Origin: Isoetes taiwanensis
Lineage: Eukaryota; Streptophyta; Lycopodiopsida; Isoetales; Isoetaceae
DNA length: 64,000 nt
Assembly (NCBI GenBank): GCA_021234155.1
Contig: JAJEKV010000008.1
Coordinates: 10,474,740-10,538,739 of the forward strand
Direction: 5' to 3'
In this document: positions 44,540 to 55,695 of the stretch, piece by piece
Position numbering within the stretch: the stretch's first letter is position 1
Layout of the letters: every line of letters starts with the position of its first letter
Position numbers and translations under genes: made by a program
The notes under the pieces: model-generated
What the model was told of the DNA's origin: nothing
Seen by the model: only the letters and a program-made list of their open reading frames with translations
The model's database searches: none

Positions 44540-45140
44540 AGAATTAGAGATGTAATTGTTGGAGCAAGCAAAATACCACAGCTAACACCTTAAACCTAAA
44601 CACAAACTCGGGAAAACCTTGCTCGGGAAAACCTTGCTTCCGAGTCATGTGCACGAAGGTATCAGAGCTCCTCTGCATGGTAATCCTCTAAACTAGTGGC
44701 TAGACGTTATAGTTTGGCAGCTCCCCAATTCCAAACAATTGCATCAGAATATCTTTGTCATACTTCTGCATAGAAATCCTTTAAATCGTTGACTAAGCTT
44801 CCTAAGGAGTATGGATGCAATAGAATTGACAATTCCTATTTGAAACAGTTAACTATCCATTTGGCACTACTTAATTTGTTTATCTGAAATTATTTTCTCG
44901 GTCTAGACTTAGTGTGATTTATCTAGACGATGGTAAAAATTAGTTGCTCGTGTCCCATCAGGAAAGTTCAACCTACCGTGAATCAGTAACTCCTCTTTAG
45001 TCTTATCCACTAACTTTCTTCGTATTTAGATTAGTGGGTAATGCCTAACTATCTAATTCTTTCTCATTGTAACTTCCTTTTTTAAGATACTTCGTTTGAG
45101 GATTTCTCAATATGCTTATGGATGATATTGCATTATGCAT
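44540..45140. other. Internal element DNA, no gene recognised
   Basis: AT-rich sequence with no supported coding or structural feature, except a short duplicated phrase GGGAAAACCTTGCT near 44,612. Confidence 0.45.
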
Positions 45141-45144
45141 AAGT

Positions 45145-48100
45145 CGACCACGTTTTGGCCTCCAAAACATAAACCCTGTGGGTTGCTAGGTTATTGTGGG
45201 GTTTACGTTATGGAGGTCAGTTTTATTCAGTTGCACTTGAGACATGGTCGAGAAGCTGCAGTTGAAAACCAGAAGCAATAGAAACTGACGAAATGGGGTT
45301 TGGATTTACCGAGGCAGGCTTTCCTACCAGTGCTCCTCCGGGAGGGCAAATGCCAATGCCTCCCTTCCCGGAACTCGGTTTCCCTATCCGACCCTTGAAT
45401 TCTCCATTCAAGTAACTTGCTTCGAGCAGGCTCAAAAAAATTCAAGATCTGTCCGGGAGAGCAAAGTGTCCTGCAGTCGACCGTGTAGAAACCCAAGTGT
45501 TTTGTCGTTCGGGCAGTATGAAGGCCCCGGAATGGAGATTTGACATCGCCATGTCATCCGAAACAGCGAAATTACCCTAGGGACCAAGTTACACGGTCAT
45601 TTTTTGCAGCAAAAGAAACACGGACCCTCTACATGGCAGTATTCGCACCCCTCGCTTCTGACCAATTCACTCTGACGTGTTGGACATGAGCTACTTTGGC
45701 GCTTCCGGGAGCAGGGGTGGTCTTCTGCCCACGAAACTTGGTCTCTAGGGTAATGTCGATGTTTCGAGTCCGTTGATAGAGTCAGATCACAGTTCCGGGG
45801 TGGGAGAGTTGCCCGTCCGTGGCCATGGACCCTCCAGAGAGGACCTTTGGGTCGAACTTCTTCTGGAAGGTTTTAGGGCTCCGTCATCTGGCGTCAACGC
45901 CCTCCCACTACCTCATGACATTGTGCAAGATCCTGGTCCAATCGGCTGGGGTATGGCCTCCAAAGCGCAAAACCCCGTGCCTTGCCCGCGTTATTGTAGG
46001 GTTTATGTTATGGAGGCCAAAACGTGGTCAGTTGCACTTGGGACCTGGTGTACCTTTTTCGAACATGCATGTGGAGCCATGGCAACTGAAATAACAGACT
46101 TTGGATCTATTGGCGATCCCGAAACATTCCAAAAAAAATTTGCTACTACAAAATGTGTTCTTGACTTCTAATTTGCGTGCTTTGGGAGGAGGATAAATCC
46201 AAACCCCATTTCGTCGGTTTCTATTGCTACGGTTTTCAAGCTGCGGCTTCTCGACCATGTCTCAAGTGCAACCGAATAAAACTCGACCTCCATAACGTAA
46301 ACCCTACAATACCCTAGCAACGCCACGGGTTTACGTTTTGAGGCCATACCGGTCAAATTGGACCAGGATTTTGCACAATGTCATGAGGTAGTGGAGGGCG
46401 TTGACGCTTGTAAGACTAAGCCCTAAAACCTTCCGAAGAAGTTCGACCCAAAGGTCCTCTCTCGGAGGGTCCCCGCCACGGACGGGCAACTCTCCCACCC
46501 CGGGCGTGATCCGACTACGCCAATGGACTCGAAACATCGACATTACCACGGAGACCAAGTTTAGGGGCGTAAGACCACCCCGCTCCGGGACGCCAAAGTA
46601 GCTCATGTCCAACACGTTCAGTAGTGAATTGGCCTTAGCGGAGGGGCGAGAATCGCCATGTAGAGGGTTCGTGTTTCTTTTGCTGCAAAAAATGATCGTG
46701 TAACTTGGTCCCTAGGGTAATTTCGCTGTTTCGGACGACATGGCGAAGTCAAATCTCCATTCCGGGGCCTTTGTACTGCCCGAACGACAAAACACTTGGT
46801 TTTCTACACCGTCGACTGCAGGACACTTTGCAGTTTGATATGTTCTCCCGGACAGATCTTGAATTTTTTTGAGCCTGCTCGAAGCAAGTTACTTGAATGG
46901 AGAATTCAACGGTCGGATAGGGAAACCGTGTTCCGGGAAGGGAGGCATTGGCATTTGCCCTCCCGGAGGAGCACTGGTAGGAAAGCCTGCCTCGGTAATT
47001 TAAAACCCCATTTCGTCAGTTTCTATTGCTTCTAGTTTTCAACTGCAGCTTCTCGACCATGTCTCAAGTGCAACTGAATAAAACTCGACCTCCATAACGT
47101 AAACCCTACAATACCCTAGCAACGCACAGGGTTTACGTTTTGGAGGCCATACCCTGGTCAAATTGGACCAGGATTTTGCACAATGTCATGAGGTAGTGGG
47201 AGGGCGTTGACGCCAGAAGACGGAGCCCTAAGACCTTCCAGAAGAAGTTCGACCCAAAGGTCCTCTCTAGAGGGTCCCTAGCCACGGATGGGCAACTCTC
47301 CCACCCCGGAACTGTGATCTGACTCTGGCAATGGACTCGAAACATCGACATTACCCTGGAGACCAAGTTTCATGGGAAGAAGACCACCCCTGCTCCCGGA
47401 CGCGCCAAAGTAGCTCATGTCCAACACGTTCGTAGTGAATTGGCCTTAGCGGAGGGTGCAGAATACTGCCATGTAGAGGGTTCGTGTTTCTTTTGCTGCA
47501 AAAAATGACCGTGTAACTTGGTCCCTAGGGTAATTTATTTGTTTGGACGACATGGCTTAAGTCAAATCTCCATTCCGGGGCCTTTGTACTGCCCGAATGA
47601 CAAAACACTTGGTTTTCTACACCGTCGACTGCAGGGCACTTTGCGGTTTGATATGTTCTCCCAGACAGATCTTGATTTTTTTTGAGCCTGCTCGAAGCAA
47701 GTTACTTGAATGGAGAATTCAACGGTCGGATAGGAAACCGGTTTAGGAAGGGAGGCATTGGCATTTGCCCTCCCGAGGAGGAGCACCGATGAGGAAAGCC
47801 CGCCTCGGTAAATCCAAACCCCATTTCGCCGGTTTCTATTGCCACGGTTTTCAAGCTGCAGCTTCTCGACCATGTCTCAAGTGCAACTGAATAAAACTCG
47901 ACCTCCATAACGTAAACCCTACAATAACCTAGCAATCCACGGGGTTTTATTTTGAGGCCATACCCCCGGGTCGATTGGACCAGGATCTTGCACAATGTCA
48001 TGAGGTAGTGGGAGGGCGTTGGGCCTTGGAGAGGCGAGGAGCCCTAAAACCTTCGAAGAAGTTCGTCCCAAAGGTCCTCTCACGGAAGGTCCTTGGCCCA

Positions 48101-48655
48101 CGGGACGGGCAACTCTCCCACCCCGGGCTGTGATCCTACCGCCAATGGACTCAAAACATCGACATTACCCCGGAGACCAAGTTTAGGTGGGCGTAAGACC
48201 ACCCCCCGCCTCCCGGACGCCAAAGTAGCTCATGTCCAACACGTTCAGTAGTGAATTGGCCTTAGCGGAGGGTGCGTAAACCGCCATGTAGAGGGTTCGT
48301 GTTTCTTTTGTCGCAAAAAATGACCGTGTAACTTGGTCTCTAGGGTAATTTCATTTGTTTCGCACGACATGGCGAAGTCAAATCTCCATTCAAAGAGCCT
48401 TTGTATTGCCCGAACGACAAAAACGCTTTAGGTTTCTACATGGTCATTGCGGGACACTTTGCGGTTTGATATGTTCTCCCGCACGGATCTTGAATTTTTT
48501 TGAGCCTCGCCGAAGCAAGTTACTTGAATGGAGAATTCAACGGCCGGATAGGAAACCGGGTTCGGGAAGGGAGGCATTGGCATTTGCCCTCCCGGAGGAG
48601 CACTAGTAGGAAAGCCTGCCTCGGTAACCTTTGTGATGTCCGTCTCCTGGGGTCT
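45145..48655. repeat. Block of TIR-bounded repeat units (one inverted, several direct)
   Basis: Starts with a long unit in reverse orientation (about 45,199-45,960). Then comes a short unit (about 45,998-46,305) and direct long units from about 46,330, 47,128 and 47,940, the last running into a minisatellite. Long units are about 800 bp, short ones about 310 bp. All share AGGGTTTACGTTTTGGAGG at the left and CCTCCATAACGTAAACCCT at the right, with 20-base spacers (ACAATAACCTAGCAACGCAC-like). Reading frames within are shadows without conservation. The same units occur at 16.8-17.9 and 58.7-61.6 kb. Confidence 0.85.
47089..47146. repeat. Example of the inter-unit hairpin
   Basis: CCTCCATAACGTAAACCCT, a 20-base loop, then AGGGTTTACGTTTTGGAGG. 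It is a 19-bp near-perfect stem formed by the right end of one unit and the left end of the next. The same junction recurs at each unit boundary. Confidence 0.85.
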
Positions 48656-48657
48656 GG

Positions 48658-49337
48658 CCACCTAGGCTCCAATGTGCCACCTAGGCTCCAACATGCCACG
48701 TGGGCTCCAACATGCCACCTAGGCTCCAACATGCCACGAGGCTCCAACATGCCACCCACGCCCAACATGCCACGTGGGCTCCAACATGCCACCTAGCATG
48801 CCACCTAGGCTCCAACATGCCACCTGGGCTCAAGCGTACCACATGAGCTCCAACATGCCAAGTTGGCTCCAACGTGCCACCTAGGCTCAAGCATGCCAAG
48901 GTGGCTCAAATATGCCACCTAGGCTCCAACATGCCACCACATATGGCTTCAACATGCCACGTAGGCTCCATGGGTCAAACATGCCACCTAGGCCCAACAT
49001 GCCACGTGGGCTCCTACATGCCAACGTGGCTCCAACATGCCACGTGAGCTCCAACATGCCAAGTTGGCTCCAACGTGCCACCTAGGATCAAGCATGCCAA
49101 GGTGGCTCAAATATGCCACCTAGGCTCCAACATGCCACCTGGGCTTCAACATGCCACGTAGGCTCCAACATGCCAACTAGGCTCCAACATGCCTCGTGAG
49201 CTCTAGCATGCCACCTAGGCTCCAACGTGCCACCTAGGCTCCAACATGCCACCTAGGCTCCAACATGCCAAGGTGGCTCTAACATGCCACCTAGGCTCAA
49301 GCGTGCCAAGGTGGCTCAAACATGCCACCTAGGCTCC
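48658..49337. repeat. 19-bp minisatellite, second array
   Basis: About 35 copies, here on the other strand (CCACCTAGGCTCCAACATG), of the same three-variant unit as at 18.1 kb. It begins directly after the end of a long TIR-bounded unit, at the phrase GTCTCCTGGGGTCTGGC, which also occurs at 17,790. Confidence 0.9.
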
Positions 49338-49621
49338 TTAAGATTAGTTGAAAATATTGGAATGACTACCTTGTATTCATAGGTTCATTTGATCTTAGTA
49401 TATAGTTGGATAAAGTTCACTTATCTCCCTTAGTATTAGCTCGATATATCTTGCTATGGTGGTGGTGGTAATGGTTTGATGTTCTAGGTTGAATTGTCAT
49501 AATTAGGTGGAGGTGAATTGTTGGTGTATGCTAAGATTGAATTGCATAATTAGGTGGAGGTGAATTGTTGGGTATCCGAGATTTGAATTTTCATACTTAG
49601 GTGGAGGTAGAGTGTTTGGCC

Positions 49622-49770
49622 TAGGAGGAATAATGGGATTGGGTGGCAAGGGTGGCATGACTAGGGGGTGTGGCTGGAAGTGGAGGTGGTGGATATGTTG
49701 GAGGAGGTGATGGATATGTTGGAGGTGGACGTGGTGCATATGTTGGAGGAGGAGGTGGTGGATACGTTGG
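49622..49770 (-). pseudogene. Proline-rich (extensin-like) exon fragment
   Basis: On the minus strand a TTTATATGCAG acceptor (near 49,772) is followed by PTYPPPPPPTYAPRPPPTY and PPTYPPPPLPATPP, ending at TAG (49,622). The (P)nTY motif is typical of plant cell-wall extensin or proline-rich proteins. No signal peptide exon is proven; the stretch upstream (49,780-49,850) has a hydrophobic frame but in another phase. It lies inside the non-autonomous element, so it is probably captured. Simple-sequence expansion of TCCACCACC is an alternative origin. Confidence 0.4.
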
Positions 49771-49859
49771 ACTGCATATAAAATGGAATCAAATTAGTGA
49801 AGTTCAAACTTTCAAAGAGGAGATATAAAAGAAGAAGGGTTGATACCATTATGCCACCA

Positions 49860-50310
49860 CTAATGTTCTACCGAGAACTCATTATTTTTTATGCCTTTGT
49901 CCCCGGTATTTTTAGTACGAAATCCATTGTCTCTAATGGAACATCCAACTAGAGCAATGGATGAGATTATGACAAGAAGCTGAATAATCATATCCATTGG
50001 AATTGATGGTTGAATAATCATATCCATTGGAATTGATGGTTGTATGGTAACGCTCCGAGGCAAGGGGTGTGTATGCAGCGCTTCCAAGCCATTTTGGCCA
50101 TGGCCATGTGGCTTGAATATAGCAAGACCCATAACGAACCATGCCCCGCAAAAAATAATGGAACATGTGATCACATGTTGAAAATTAAAGTTAAAAATTA
50201 ATATACATAGTGCCGAGATGAATGGCCTAGATTTTGGCCAAGATGGATGGCCGAGATTGTAATCCGTGTAGTGTAATCTTATTGGTTGAAGTAATGGGAT
50301 GGATGGCACA
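49860..50310 (-). other. Open segment of uncertain origin with 30-bp duplication
   Basis: A 149-codon minus-strand frame with hydrophobic stretches and no recognised family. It includes an exact tandem duplication of AATAATCATATCCATTGGAA plus GATGGTTG at 49,984-50,043 (30-bp period). Probably not a real gene; it may be part of a captured fragment. Confidence 0.25.
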
Positions 50311-50399
50311 GAATTTGGCCCAGATGGACGGCTAGGATTGCAATCCTGGTATTATTGTGCTATTGGCTGAATTAATTGCCAGTCTCCCACCTTTGGCCT

Positions 50400-51720
50400 G
50401 TTTCCCCCCCATTCGACCTACCTGAAGCTTCAGCTATGGCGATGGGTTTTGCACAGCTCTGTCGGACCTGAAGCTTGGCTATGGCGCCCTCCACAGCATC
50501 GTCTTCGCCGGACCGCGACAATAGCCATCGCCACCACCGCCACTACGAAGATGCACGTCGGCATTCTTCCTCATTAGATCGGCGATGGGTTTTGCCGACG
50601 AAGGGATGCTCTGACACCCGGAGGGGTTTTGCACGGCTTCACAGCCGGACTGAAGCTTGGCTATGGCTATGGGGCGAAGGCAATAGATTTCTTCCTACCT
50701 TGGGCGCGACTGGATGTTACCTAGGCCACAGCATCTGAAGCGGATCTGAAGCCACAGATTTGAAGCCACGACATCTGAAGCGGATGTGCATCCATAATTT
50801 CCTGGCGCTCACCCTTCAAAGCCCCCAGCTCTGAAACTTTTCCGAGCCGCCAATGAGAAAAATTGGGGGAGATTTAACAGAGCAAGAATGTTTAAAAGAA
50901 TGCTTAGATACATGGAGCTGCAAGGCGTAAAAGATATAGGAGGGAAACAAAGTCTTGTTTTCAAGCGGAGGAGTGCCAGAGGGCGATGAATCAGGCACAA
51001 ATGGAAGGCTGCGAAGATGGGCAGGGAAATGCTGCAATTAAAGGGCCGCGCTAAAGCCATAGTCGTAACTATTATAGTTGTGGTAATTGTGGCAGTTCTT
51101 GCTTGTGTTTGTTGCTTCTTCAAATGCCTCTGTTGCTGTATTTAGGCCTTCTGCCAGATCCTTGCCCTGCAGAAAATCGAAATGGAAGCCTGAAGCTTCC
51201 AAGTTGTTTCAACCCATTTCTGGTATTTCTATCTTTGATGTAAGCTGATCTAACCTTAATCCTAACTCTTTTGCTTCCTCTTTTTTTTTAGCATGCAAAG
51301 GAGCCAAAAAGTCGTTCGTGGAGTTTTGCAAGGCATTTCATTTGCTATTGAGCTGAAGTTTTGAGGAAAAAACAAAAATCCCATGTTCTGTAGCGGCTAT
51401 TTCGGCGTACAAATGATCCAAAGGTCCACATTTTCTTATTCATTGTAGCATTTGCTTCTAAGGCATGCATAATATATTTTGTAACAGTCTCTTTTAATCT
51501 GTGTTTATGACAGTTATTTTTTAACCTGTGTATGATCTGGAATGGGCAAGAAACTAAAAAATGATGCTCCTAAATCCGAGGAGTTGAAGCGGCCTGAGAA
51601 AAGATCAGAGGTTTGTGTCATTTGTTTTTTGTTGGAATTTGAGATTTAATCATATTCTCACCAGACTTTCTTTACTTTCTTTGTCAGAGAATACGTAGAG
51701 AAAAATGAAGAAAATGTTGC
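50400..51720. other. Internal element DNA with possible captured transcript pieces
   Basis: A GC-richer patch at 50,400-50,800 has repeated GCCACAGCATCTGAAGCGGA-like phrases. A small frame MGKKLKNDAPKSEELKRPEK starts near 51,543 and runs to a GTTTGT donor-like site. Composition differs from the AT-rich surroundings. Nothing is identified. Confidence 0.25.
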
Positions 51721-52149
51721 AGCAGTACTATTGCACGGTAAAATCAAACAGTTTTGTATCACTGGCATGATATTTCTTTAATAATAGGCAAACCATTTTT
51801 GTCAAGATTTTAAAACTTAAGTAGTAAGGCACTGCAATAAAAAGTCTTTTTGTATAATTTTAGTGTTTCAATGCATCCATTGCCAAGGTTATGACTTATG
51901 TTCTGGATTTTTCTCTCAAATCAATAATTCACTTAACAATACAACAAAAAATAAGCCGCATCTTCTCCATTACCAATCTTAGAATTCCAATTACAATCGA
52001 ACAATATTATGCTTTATGGGTTTGTTTGGGTTCGATTCCCAAAAGGCTTTGTTAATTTAAAATAAACAAAATCAATAAACAATTCATGATATATTAACTT
52101 TTAAATTATAGTATAGACTAATTTTTTTAATTGTGTGCCACGCGTTGAT

Positions 52150-52908
52150 ATTTTATTATTTAAAATCGTGCTTTTTCATTTTAAAAGTATGCCACGTGTT
52201 AAAATTTTATTGGTCAAAAGACACATTAGAAACAACACCTCTCTTTTTCTATGTGTCATAATAATGTTTTTCTACATGTCCTTATTTTAGAAAAACAATA
52301 GTTAATAGCATTAAAAACAATAGCACCCTTTAAAACTACATATGGAGGAAAAAATATCAACACATAGAAAGATGGAAAATATTTGAAAACAACAACTATT
52401 TTAAAACAATACATGTGGGTTTCTTGAATATTATATATCCTTTTTTGAGAAAACAATATCAACTTAAAGAACTACAAGTAGCGAAAAAAAACAACACACA
52501 CATTGAAAAGGAAAAAAAACTGTCTTTTACAGTTTTCCATGTGTACTAATATTGAAATTAATATTGTACTACTGTTGTAATTTAGCATTTCACGTGTGGT
52601 AATATTGAGACCTACGCATGGAATTTCGAAGATAAAAAACGCATGGTTACATTAAAAAACAACAGCGAAGGAAAAAAAATACACGTTGACAAAAAGTCAC
52701 AAAAACTATGTCAATTTTTTTCTACGCGTGGATTTTTCTGCCAAAAGACCACCGTGGAAATTTTTTGCCAAAAAACCACTGTCTCTTTGTGCAAATCCGG
52801 ATAAACGGGCCACGTGGACTTTTGGGGCCATTTTGGTGTTGTTTTTGGCATAAAACAACACTTCCGTACAACTAAAAAACAACTGTGGACCAAAAATCGG
52901 GGTCAGTG
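52150..52908. repeat. Right subterminal repeats of the 10.1-kb element
   Basis: AT-rich DNA with AACAACA and CCACGTG motifs. The last 180 bases are an inverted near-identical copy of 54,049-54,230. The shared part includes CACGTGGCCCGTTTATCCGG and CACAAAGAGACAGTGG (as read at the right-hand copy). Outward of that, similarity falls but the motif style is kept. Confidence 0.8.
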
Positions 52909-52911
52909 TGC

Positions 52912-53538
52912 TGAACTGGAGAACCAAAATGGTTTTTGAAAGCTGATTCTACCAAGCCAGCCTGCATGCTCGAATGGAACGTAACTAAACGCCAATGTTT
53001 GGCCGTTGTAATCTGCTTGATTCCATCAATGAAAGCATTAAACTCTGAAAATTTAAAGGGCTGGTCGTCGTATCTGCTGTCTTTAAGCTTAAACCCGTAA
53101 GGAAGATCAGCAATAACCAAAGTAAAGTCCTGTGGCTTAACCGTTCCGACAAGGTCCGTGCAGTTGCCATGAATGATCGAAAATAGATTGTTTTGATCAA
53201 ACATGCAAAATCTTTCGTAGTCGGATTCTTCTGGCTCAACAGTTCTTCTTTCAGCTAACGACCTCTCTTCCCTTGCTGTTCTAACCAAATGCATGAAGCC
53301 CTCGGGAAGGTCTTTGTTTTTCTTCTTGCTCTGGAAGGAAAACAGAACAACTGTCAAGACATCGTTTTTACAGAGAAGAGGAATTTGCAGAGCACTTATC
53401 CAGCCCTCAAAATTTGGTGCATATTGCACAATGCGCTCGTCGGAAGGGGCTATTGGGTAGAGTTCCTTGCACCTTTCCCATGTCTCGACGTTTAGCTGCT
53501 CCATCAAACATGTTTGACATGTTATGACGTTTTTTTGG
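52912..53538 (-). pseudogene. N-terminal half of the DPPY-type DNA methyltransferase-like gene
   Basis: An exon starting after a CGTCTTGCAG acceptor (53,539) and open until the transposon terminus at 52,908. It encodes ITCQTCLMEQLNVETWERC, APNFEGWISALQIP, a charged linker, FSIIHGNCTDLVGTVKP, FTLVIADLPYGFKLKDS, and RLVTFHSSMQAGLVESAFKN up to GSPVQ. IADLPYG is motif IV (DPPY-type catalytic loop), preceded by HGNCxDL as in N6-adenine/N4-cytosine methyltransferases. Motif I follows in the other half, giving the beta-class order. No lesion is visible in this exon. Upstream exons must lie beyond the second transposon terminus at 54,049 and were not found. Whether relatives methylate DNA is not known to me. 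Confidence 0.75.
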
Positions 53539-53617
53539 CTGCAAGACGTTAAGGAAACATTTAGTCGAAAAGTAAGCGACAAGGCAAAGCAGAAGGAAAA
53601 CAAATCAAAGTCGAGCT

Positions 53618-54036
53618 ATTTGTATTCCGGAATACAAAATATTCAACTGGTGTTGCTTCCTTGAAACAATATGCAGAAAATATTTGTGTTCCAGGATAAC
53701 TCATTGCTTGTCTTTAGAAAAGCAATGTGTATTCCGGAATACACATTGCTCCTCTGAAGTAAGGCAGGTGTATTCTGGAATACACATGCCTTCTTTTAGA
53801 AAAGCATTGTGTATTCCGGAATACACATTGCCTTTCTAGAAGAAGCCATTTGTATTCCAGAATACACATGTGGCTTCTTCTTGAAAAGCAATGTGTATTC
53901 CGGAATACACATGGCTTCCTTCAGAGAAGCAATGTGTATTCTGGAATACACATGGCTTCTTCTAGAAAAGCAATGTGTATTCCGGAATACACAATGCTTT
54001 TCTAGAAGAAGCCATGTGTATTCTGGAATAAACTTT
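53618..54036. repeat. Nine-copy palindromic minisatellite in a methyltransferase intron
   Basis: GTGTATTCCGGAATACAC, an 18-bp perfect palindrome, and close variants (TTCTGGAA, TTCCAGAA) recur nine times at 35-60 bp spacing. Linkers alternate between GCTTTTCTAGAAGAAGCC-like forms and their complements. Each copy could form a hairpin or bind a symmetric dimeric protein. Confidence 0.9.
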
Positions 54037-54053
54037 CCACACCGATCACACTG

Positions 54054-54880
54054 ACCCCGAATTTTGGTCCACAGTTGTTTTTTACTTGTACGGAAGTGTT
54101 GTTTTATGCCAAAAACAACACCAAAATGGCCCCAAAAGTCCACGTGGCCCGTTTATCCGGATTTGCACAAAGAGACAGTGGTTTTTTGGAAAAAAATCCC
54201 ACGGTGGTTTTTCTGGCACTTTTTTGTTTTTTTTGTCAACGTGTCCTTTTTTTCAATGTTGTTTTTACTGAACTTTTTCGACGTGTAGTTTTTTTCTTAC
54301 TTGCTGTTTTTTTAAGGAGCCACGCGTTGTTTATCTTCCAAAAAACACATGTAGGTTTAAATATTAGTACACGTGAAAAACCGAAAAAAAATAGTTATTT
54401 TTTCCTTTTCAATATGTGTTGTTTTGTGATCTCCACTTGTGTTGTTTTGTTTTCTCCACTTGTAGTTTTTTAAAGTCGACATTGTTTTCCCAAAAAAGGA
54501 TATGTAATTTTCAAGAAATTCATATGTATTATTTCAAGAAATAATTGTTGTCAAATGTTTCCAATTTTCTATATGTTGATATCTTGTCTCCATATGTAGT
54601 TTTTAAGAGGTGCCATTGTTTTCCATTATTGTTTTCCTCATGAAAATATAGGTAATTTAAAAAAAAATCTACAATGGTCTTTTGAGAAAAAAATTCGTAT
54701 ATTGTTTTTACACAATATGGTATGTAGTTACTAAAGTTATTTTTAAATAAAAAAGCATTATTATGACATATAAAAAAAAATTAAATGTTGTTTTTAATAT
54801 GTCTAACCAATTATGTAATGACACGTGGCATATATTGTAAAAAAAAAAAAAAAAAATCCAGTATTCACTAGAATCTAGAA
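54054..54880. repeat. Left subterminal repeats of the second element
   Basis: TTGTTTTC, CCACTTGTAGTTTTT and CACGTG-type motifs recur in AT-rich DNA, the inverse of 52,150-52,900. It ends with an 18-base A run near 54,840. Confidence 0.75.
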
Positions 54881-54889
54881 GGCAATATA

Positions 54890-55690
54890 ATCATATTTTA
54901 TTTTAAACATGACATCAGCCATCATTTTATTATTCTTTCTTGTTTATTCAATTTAAGCCTATCCAGCTAAGAATTGAACCCATGTTTTAGAGGCCAAATT
55001 TCAATAATTATTGTTGTGAAAAACAATCAGAAGTTACAATCAAATTTATTATTGCAATAGAAGTTACATCGAAATTTAACAGAGTTCTGAGATCAAAATT
55101 TTAACACAGTGATGGCCCGTCGAGTAGCAGACAGAGCTATATATGAAACCCCGAGCATATAGGAGTTACGTTAATTTCTCGAGCTATCTTGAGCGGCGTT
55201 TCTATACGCCAAGAACGAAAATGACGATATGATCAAACTTCAAATTCTTTATTCGTGCAAAAATACTTGACCACGGTTCAAATATTTGGATATTTGTGTC
55301 CGAATCAAGACAGGTAAAACAAGTACAATCTAAAATATTTGTAATCAAAGGCGACCTCGTACTCCGATTTGGATATCCTTGCATATCATCGGTAGCTTCT
55401 TAGAGAGAAACTTGTTAGATTGAATTGCTTCTTGCATACCATCATCATGGGCGAGAGGATTAGGCGGTGACACTCCCTTTACGGATCGGCAACCGCACAG
55501 CGATAAGATGATGATGGTAAGAACTTTTAGCTCACAAATCCGGTAAGAATCGCTGTGGTTGATAATTTGAAAACCCTAAAAAAAAGATTATTTGTAACTA
55601 AACAGCGGTTATTTGTAATCGATGGTAAGAATCCACGGTATACCGCAAAGACGGATGCTCAATGAATTCTCTTACCTCATCCAGCCCCAA
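54890..55690. other. Spacer, nothing recognised
   Basis: AT-rich DNA. AGAATTGAACCCATG near 54,970 is tRNA T-loop-like but lacks any tRNA fold around it. No gene is supported. Confidence 0.45.
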
Positions 55691-55695
55691 ATCGG

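Larger units (their letters stand above)
42833..52908 (-). mobile_element. Non-autonomous CACTA-type element (10.1 kb) inserted in the methyltransferase gene
   Basis: The right terminus reads CACTGACCCCGATTTTTGG inward from 52,908. The left terminus reads CTACCCTGGTTTTTGGTCC from 42,833, the same sequence with a few bases lost. TGC flanks both ends (42,830-42,832 and 52,909-52,911), the 3-bp duplication expected for CACTA elements. Removing the element joins two halves of one methyltransferase gene to within one base of frame. Subterminal repeats lie inside both ends. No transposase was found inside. The interior holds 180-bp repeats, the TIR-bounded unit block, a 19-bp minisatellite and a proline-rich exon fragment. 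The similarity of its terminus to that at 24,517 suggests the 8.4-24.5 kb element as the helper family. Confidence 0.75.

Noticed and set aside
45199-48600. Frames containing HWHLPSRRSTGRKA and similar in the unit block
   Set aside because: They recur with frameshifts in every copy and on both strands, without codon-level conservation.
48681-49081. Overlapping open frames rich in MPPRLQHATW-type repeats in the 19-bp arrays (also near 18.2, 18.6 and 58.2 kb)
   Set aside because: The 19-bp unit simply lacks stops in several frames on both strands. There is no start context, conservation or domain; they are shadows of the minisatellite.
53809-54143. Open frames on both strands through the palindromic array
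   Set aside because: The palindromic repeat gives similar translations (VYSGIHMA-like) on both strands, and the array lies in an intron.
54064-54288. Frame beginning MVHSCFLLVRKCCFM and its near-identical partner at 52,711-52,893
   Set aside because: They are translations of the two copies of the transposon end, not genes.
52150-54870. Treating this as one TIR element with the methyltransferase exon as cargo
   Set aside because: The most conserved parts are the inner edges, which read CACTG outward into the arms. The gene also continues beyond the left element at 42.8 kb with a TGC duplication. Two separate elements facing away from the exon explain this better.
54960-54985. tRNA-like AGAATTGAACCCATG
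   Set aside because: No acceptor, anticodon or D-arm pairing could be found around it.
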